A stretch of 64,000 nucleotides of DNA, from positions 8,674,001 through 8,738,000 of the forward strand of contig BSYO01000003.1 of the NCBI GenBank assembly GCA_033239525.1. Reading direction: 5' to 3'. The DNA comes from Nepenthes gracilis. Taxonomy: Eukaryota > Streptophyta > Magnoliopsida > Caryophyllales > Nepenthaceae. Numbering within the stretch: the first letter of the stretch is position 1; each line of letters opens with the position of its first letter. Under the pieces are notes generated by a model. That model had not been told where the DNA came from. It did not search any database and saw only the letters and a list, made by a program, of their open reading frames with translations. Of the stretch, positions 59,301-64,000 are shown in pieces. The position numbers were made by a program, and so were the translations under genes.

Positions 59301-59436
59301 AGTGGAAACCGGCGTTGTATCACTTACACACACTCCAACCGAGCATCGGTTGGCGATATCCTCACCAAACCATTAGACAAGTGTGCGGTTTGAGTTTTAA
59401 GAAGCGCCATCGGAGTGTGCTCACCGCCCGGCGAAT
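56400..59436 (+). pseudogene. Copia pol: protease, integrase, RT, RNase H, with several frameshifts
   Basis: Protease: LWYLDSGCSRHMCG near 56425, with the DSG active site. Integrase: ELWHQRLGHLNF and a Cys-rich finger (56800-56940), HMDLMGPS at 57000, DDFSRYSW at 57066, PQQNGIVERK near 57275. RT: WTLVPRP, RLVAQGY.Q..GIDYDETFA (58090-58160), MDVKSAFLNG at 58230, YGLKQAP at 58350, and the catalytic VYVDDIVFG at 58486-58512. RNase H: LTGYSDADWA near 58970, AEYIAG, and NPVQHSRTKHIDIRHHFIRE at 59240-59300. The polyprotein seems to end near 59436. Frame changes are mainly single bases, often in homopolymers. All catalytic residues looked for are still encoded. Confidence 0.9.
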
Positions 59437-59574
59437 GAATCTTCCTCTTTCTAATTTTTTTTTAAAACAAAACAAAAAAAAAAAAAAAAACAAAAACAAA
59501 AAAACAAAACAAAAAAAAGGGGGGGGGGGAAAAGGCACGGATTTCTCCGCTCGCTCGCCTTGGGCTCGAGCGGC
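59437..59574. other. A-rich and G-rich low-complexity tract behind pol
   Basis: About 60 bases of A with scattered C (59458-59517), then eleven or so G (59518-59529), followed by a GC-rich stretch with GCTCGAGC as in the LTRs. Confidence 0.85.
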
Positions 59575-59606
59575 CGCTGCCTGCCTTTATCATCGAGCAG
59601 GCAGCG
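59575..59606 (+). repeat. Perfect 10 bp hairpin behind copia pol
   Basis: CGCTGCCTGC (59575-59584) and GCAGGCAGCG (59597-59606) are exact reverse complements around a 12-base loop. As RNA this would form a stable stem between pol and the leader of ORF3. Confidence 0.7.
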
Positions 59607-59755
59607 AGCGCCCAGCACACGCACACAACACAAACCCTCTTCCAATTTCGTTGCTCCTGCCTTTCCTCTTGTGACGGCCACTTTTCTACCTCTCCCTCCT
59701 CACCAGATCGGCTAGATCCACTCTCCTTCTTCACCGATTTCGGACGCTTCTCAAG

Positions 59756-60314
59756 GTAATTTCCTCCACCTCCTTCTCGATTTCGTTTTTGTGACCGCCA
59801 CCGTTCTTGGTGGTGTCGGCTGCGAAATTTGCCTCCTTTATGGGTGGCTGTCTTCACGGATCTCGATTTTCCTCCTCCTCCGTTCAAATCCACCGATTCT
59901 TGTGTGGATTTGGTTCGTTGTCCCTGGATCTGTGATTTGGTTCCTTACCCACGGCCGTTCATGGCGGCTCTGCCGTTTTGCTCCCACATCTCTGGCCGAG
60001 TCTCGTGTGGTGCTTCCCTTGCTGCAAATCGGCCGGTGACGTGGGTACCGGAGGCGGTGCTCCGGTGGCCACTGGTGTGCGTTTTCCCTTCTCGCCGCCG
60101 TCGCCGTGAACAGCTCGGCCGCATTAATAAATGGAGCATATTCCCGTCGCTAGTATATATACATCACGTGCACGGAGTCACGTGACCCAACCTTCCCACT
60201 TACATTATTAAATAAATAAATATATATATTTACATATGTATATTTATTTGTTTATTTATATATATATTATTTCCCCCCTTTTATCGTTACATTGTGGTGT
60301 TCAATTTTTTCCAG
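59756..60314 (+). promoter_or_regulatory. Probable intron in front of copia ORF3
   Basis: A consensus-like donor (CTCAAG|GTAATT, 59750-59761) follows a CT-rich untranslated-type stretch. A pyrimidine tract and CAG (TTCAATTTTTTCCAG, ending at 60314) lie directly before the ORF3 start codon. The 559 bases between contain no conserved coding sequence. This suggests that ORF3 is made from a spliced RNA. Confidence 0.5.
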
Positions 60315-61528
60315 ATGTCGGCTCCTCGTAAATCTATGTCACGCAAGTCGAGTGGCAAACGCACTCGCCCAAGTGGACCTTCAGCTCCTGATCGCTTTAT
60401 TAGTCCCGAGGCAGAGTCTCTTTTTCAAACCCGCATATCTAGTCGGCAACTCTCCCTGGAACGGAAAGTCCGCCTTGACTCTGTCGACCCTTCCATTTCG
60501 TCTCTTTTCATTGACCGTGGTTGGGCGTCGGTCATCACAAGTTTGATTGCTCGTCGCTCATCCTTGTTCAAGAATTTTATTCCAATATTCATGCGATCCG
60601 CGCGTTCCTTTTCTACTTTCGTGCGCGGGGCACAATTGCACATTACGGCTGATATCATTGCCCGCATTTTTGATCTCCTCGGGTGATCAATCCCACCTAT
60701 CCTTACTCTTGTGCCGCAATCCCTACCTACGTTTAATGAGATTGCCTCCTTCCTTCATGGTGCCCCTCTCGAGTGGAATGGCAAAGCATTCCCGACCTTC
60801 TACCTCTCCTCTCGGCGCCTGGTCGTGAGCCGTATCGTACTCACGAACCTGTTCCCGGCTTCCCACTTCTCCTCTCTTTCCGAGGGGAAGGCATTATTCC
60901 TATATGCTTTGCTGAGTGGTCAGCCTATTGACTTACCCTCCCATTTTGTTACTCATATTATTGCAAACTTCTCCGGCGGACGAGGCAAATCTACCTTTTG
61001 GGTGCCTCATTCGTGACTCCTTCTTTGGGCTTGGACACCCCTTCGCGGACTATCCTCGCCTACCGCCTCAAAAGCCCCATCACCTCCACCACTTTTGCCC
61101 AGTCGGTCTCATGCCCGTCGCTTTGCTATCTACCCGAAGAGCCATTCGATGAGCCTCTCCCTCCTGTGCCTCCTCCTCAGCCGGACGAAGGCCCCTCTGG
61201 CTCTGCTTCATCATTTCCTGACCCGTCGGCTCCTGGTCCATCCACTTCGCATCGGCATTCCACCTCCTCCTCAGCCGCTCTGATGGGTCAGATCTCTCGT
61301 CTTTCCGACCGTTTTGAGCGTCTGTATTCTTCCCAAGAGCGGATTCTTGCGTCGCAATCCCAACTATTTGCTCGTTTTGATCGTTTGGATGCGCAGTTGG
61401 ACACTCAGGCGGCTGCGTCTCAAGCTCGTTTTGATCGTTTGGATGCGCGGTTGGACACTCGGGAGGTGCGCGTATCAACGCCTGCGATCGGCGCGACATT
61501 ATGGCACTCCACCTCCCGGCGATTCTGA
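60315..61528 (+). pseudogene. Copia ORF3 (env position), coiled-coil protein of unknown function
   Basis: The frame begins MSAPRKSMSRKSSGKRTRP, a basic N-terminus, and is interrupted by one TGA at 60684, after which the same frame goes on to 61016. It changes frame near 61000 and continues to 61526-61528. The middle part (FNEIASFLHGAPLEWNGKAF, LSEGKALFLYALLSGQPIDL) resembles the 'plant transposon protein' type sequences often found in retroelements. After a Pro/Ser-rich linker, the C-terminal part is a predicted coiled coil with a duplicated 18-residue unit (FDRLDA.LDT). No signal peptide or membrane span was found, which speaks against a classical envelope protein. Confidence 0.65.
61371..61478 (+). 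repeat. Two copies of a 54 bp repeat in ORF3
   Basis: CTCGTTTTGATCGTTTGGAT recurs exactly 54 bases (18 codons) later, so the duplication keeps the frame and lengthens the coiled coil. Confidence 0.8.
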
Positions 61529-62023
61529 GTGATCCCCTCTCTTTTGCTCTTCGTGACAAAAAGGGGGAGATCGTGGTTTCTTTTTGGCGCATGCTGATAG
61601 GGGGAGTTTGGGCGAGATGTACTCTTTTTGTTATGGGGAGTTCTTTTTGTTAGGGGAGTTTTGCTATTTATGTTCTTTGTAGACGTGCTATTCATGTATT
61701 TGTTATTGATGCTATCTATTGACTTTCTATGCACGTATCTACTCTCTCTATTGCTTTTTAGTACTGCATGATGTATCTATTATTGCCTATATTTTTGTTG
61801 TTGGTACTAACCTTGCTTGACCAGGAAACTGAAGTGTCACAGGCAGTCAAGCAGGTTTTCATCACATCGCCTTAGCTTCTCTCGTTTAGCTACTTCATTT
61901 TTTATGTATCTCTTTTGTATAACTAGGCGTAGGTTATCATGTACACGGGTTCTATCTCGGTGGTGTCTGAACCCGTGATTCACTTGTATTTATTTATTTT
62001 CTGAGTTTTGTCACGGAATTGCC
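61529..62023. other. 3' untranslated region of the copia element
   Basis: No coding domain. Contains additional G-rich purine runs (AAAAAGGGGGAGA at 61558, GATAGGGGGAGTT near 61595), which could serve as extra polypurine tracts. The pol-less copy has the corresponding stretch on the other strand (47063-47560). Confidence 0.6.
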
Positions 62024-62035
62024 AAAGGGGGAGAT
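62024..62035 (+). other. Polypurine tract
   Basis: AAAGGGGGAGAT directly precedes the 3' LTR (TGTTAG), the expected place of plus-strand priming. Confidence 0.85.
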
Positions 62036-63079
62036 TGTTAGAGACATTTGTCTTATTGGCATATTCCGTGACCATATGTATTATTTTATTGATGTCGGGT
62101 TGTGGGTTGTCGGTTTAAAATTCATTAAAATTCATTGGTCCGCCCTCCACGTGCTCGAGCACCGTCCAAGGACCGCCCGCTCGCCTGGTGCCCGCTTGCC
62201 GCTCGAGCACATAATCCAGAATGGGGGCCGCTCGATGCTCGCTCACTAGCCGCTCGAGCCGATAAACCAGAACATAGGCCGCTCGCTGCTCGCCCCATGG
62301 CCGCTCGAGCGCCCGCAGGGTTTCTGCCAAAACCCTACGGCCGCTCGCCGCGCGCTCGAGCCCCGCTCGGCTAACCCAACGGGCGATTTTTGAACGTGAT
62401 TTTGGCTCCAATATAAATATGGGACTTATGTTTTTGAACCCTAAGACTTCTGGAAATCTGATGTGCGTGCCTCTTTGAGAAGAAAACCCTCTCATGCTTC
62501 AAGATTATTGTTTCTTCTCTTGAGAAAACTAATCTCTACAATATTGCTCTACAAGTTCTAAATAGTTTTCTCACCCACCTTCTTTAGTCATTGAAAGTTT
62601 GCCTTCTACCATTGTTGAAGACTTTGGTTCGTGAAGAAGGAGACTCGTTCGTGATTGGCAATTCAAGTGGTTCGAGAGAAGATTGGCGTGAAGACCGGAA
62701 GAGTCGGGTTCGTTGTCGGCAAATCAAGGAGTTCCTTGGTTGGGATCACGTGTCGGGAGTAAGTCGGCTAGGATAGACGCGTCGTTACCACCCGGCCGTA
62801 AGTTGATTTTCATAGTGCATTGCTTCCACGACCATTGAAGCCCGGAGTGTTTTTCGATACCGGTGGTATCGAAGTTTTCACTTCGTCACCAAAAATTGAG
62901 TCTTTATCTTTATCGCTCTCAATTATTGCTTGTGATTGTTTATATTGTGCATGATTGCTAGTCTCGTATGCATCTAGTGTTAAATATTTTTTACGTGTAT
63001 TAGATATTTAATATTTATTGTTGCTTTCGCTATTTATTTAACGGGGTCGAAACACGTTAGCACGAAACGTGCTTTTTCA
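62036..63079 (+). mobile_element. 3' LTR of the complete copia element
   Basis: TGTTAGAGACATTTGTC to ACGTGCTTTTTCA, 1044 bp. It is followed by the target copy GAGAT and LINE sequence. Compared with the 5' LTR it retains five complete GCTCGAGC palindromes in the GC-rich block 62150-62375. Confidence 0.95.
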
Positions 63080-64000
63080 GAGATAATCTACCACAACTAT
63101 TGAATAAGGATAGCCTTTTTTGAAGCTTTCAAATTATGAAGGCCAAGACCCTCTTCCTCTCTAAGTTTACACACATCAACCAACGGGACTTTGGTCACAC
63201 CATGGCTATCCCTAGAGCCTAACCATAGGAAGGAGTAGAGATGCAAATCAACTTGCATGAAAATACACGACAGAATAATAAAAATTGTGGCTCAAAAAGT
63301 GATGATGGAAAAAAGTATAGATTTAATGAGCTACGGTATTTTTGCAAAGAAGGTACTCTACTCCTCCAATCCAAAGTTGTAATATGCCATGAAATATGCT
63401 CCAAAAGAGGCTTACAATCTAGCATCTCAACCTTAATGGATATAAGAGGAATGCCTAACACCTCACCGAAAGTTTACCTATGCAAAATCCAATATAAGAA
63501 GACATCTTTGCAACCACAACTTCCTTATAACTACAACAAAAAGATATTACTTTTTCTGTACTATAAATAGTAAATGCATTACTTAAGAGTATCAATTGAA
63601 TGAATGTCGGCATATGAGAAAAGCAACAAGTCAATCACGAACGAGACCTCTTATTTGGCGCAATTCTAGTTAATATAATGCCATGCAGAACTTCCATCAC
63701 TATAGTAGAAAAATAAAAGACTAATAATTACAGTAACAAAGATCCCACTTCTAAAAGAAAAAAAACCAACCAACTCTTCATTTAAGGAAATAGAGAATGA
63801 GGACATGAAAGTACATTGACTTGAGTAAAGCACTACTTAATCCAAAAATCCCATTGCCCACATGGACAATAGAATAAAGCGCCACTCCACTGGGTCATAT
63901 GCCTTTTAGATGTTAACCTTGACAACACATATTGGTACACCTTTGTTCAAATGATAACAACAAAGCAACTACTAGGCAAGTAGAATATTATCCTCGATAT
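63080..64000 (-). pseudogene. LINE piece 1, reverse transcriptase domain
   Basis: From the right edge leftward the minus strand encodes DNILLA-like sequence, then NKGVPICVVKVNI.KAYDPVEW (RT motif with the first catalytic Asp position in KAYD). Next come SFSISLNEELVGFF and YADIHS, where active LINEs have F/YADD. LGIPLIS, DCKPLLEHIS and FLWLGSRDSHGVTKVPLVDV follow, and then EEEGLGLHNLKASKKAIL before the copia border. Several stops and frame changes are present. The RT continues beyond the window. Confidence 0.8.

Larger units (their letters stand above)
53410..63079 (+). mobile_element. Full-length Ty1/copia retrotransposon (SIRE-like) with a third ORF
   Basis: Total length 9670 bp, flanked by the identical 5 bp GAGAT (53405-53409 and 63080-63084). 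LTRs of 1036 and 1044 bp start TGTTAGAGAC and end TTTTTCA. A perfect initiator Met-tRNA primer site follows the first LTR and a polypurine tract precedes the second. Order: gag, protease, integrase, RT, RNase H (the copia order), then a long 3' region with an additional ORF. A third, env-position ORF and about 1 kb LTRs are typical for the SIRE lineage; the lineage call is by overall plan only. Frames are interrupted by short indels, although the LTRs are still very alike. Confidence 0.92.
45781..64000 (-). mobile_element. LINE (non-LTR retrotransposon) relic split by three insertions
   Basis: Four separated pieces on the minus strand follow each other in protein order: 63080-64000 (RT, cut by the window edge), 53338-53409 (continuation), 50362-50700 and 45781-46023 (C-terminal zinc-binding RT-associated region). 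The pieces are separated by a copia element, a chromovirus solo LTR and a pol-less copia element. Removing the copia element and one GAGAT copy joins the first two pieces in frame. Stops and a changed active-site motif show that the LINE is dead. Confidence 0.75.

Noticed and set aside
59829..60185. 118-codon ORF before copia ORF3
   Set aside because: Lies within the proposed intron and overlaps other open frames; looks like leader or intron sequence without domain.
60315..61528. Calling copia ORF3 an envelope protein
   Set aside because: It stands in the env position, but no signal peptide or membrane segment is visible; only a coiled coil and a plant-transposon-type domain are supported.

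Overview
This is a repeat-rich stretch of plant nuclear DNA, most likely from a eudicot; I cannot name the species. It has genes with GT-AG introns and a chloroplast-type transit peptide, a relic of a plant-specific NIGT1/HHO transcription factor gene, and plant retroelement lineages: Ty3/gypsy Tat with two RNase H domains, a Ty3/gypsy chromovirus, a SIRE-like Ty1/copia family primed by initiator Met-tRNA, and a LINE. No tRNA, rRNA, CRISPR or bacterial-style operon was seen.

The only genes that look intact are two copies of one nuclear gene for a plastid metallo-beta-lactamase-fold hydrolase, both on the minus strand. Copy A (10392-14941, 360 codons) and copy B (29119-45407, 361 codons) each have seven exons with the same phases and exon sizes and no internal stop. 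Between them lie a 7.5 kb chromovirus (18814-26267) and a broken NIGT1/HHO gene (26547-28682, plus strand). Introns of both hydrolase genes hold retroelements. Copy A has an 841 bp solo LTR. Copy B has a 1224 bp solo LTR, an older LTR relic, and a roughly 10.7 kb Tat element that expands its second intron to 12.2 kb.

Left part: 1-8990 is an old Tat element on the minus strand (5' LTR at the right, PBS at 7829-7847, pol relic 1500-4826). Its gag/protease part is replaced by unrelated sequence, and an antisense coiled-coil gene lies beyond pol. The second Tat element (33270-44027, plus strand) has the same plan: gag, pol with two RNase H regions, tandem repeats, then an oppositely oriented gene with TATA box and splice signals.

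Right part: 45781-64000 is a LINE relic (minus strand) cut into four pieces by three later insertions. These are a pol-less copia derivative (46024-50361, minus), a chromovirus solo LTR (50701-53337) and a complete copia element (53410-63079, plus) with a perfect 5 bp target duplication. That copia element carries a third ORF behind pol, preceded by an apparent intron. Its reading frames are broken mainly by one-base indels, so either mild decay or residual assembly error should be considered.

The genes do not form a pathway. The window is a duplicated housekeeping-type gene embedded in several layers of retroelement insertion. All boundaries and splice sites were read by eye.
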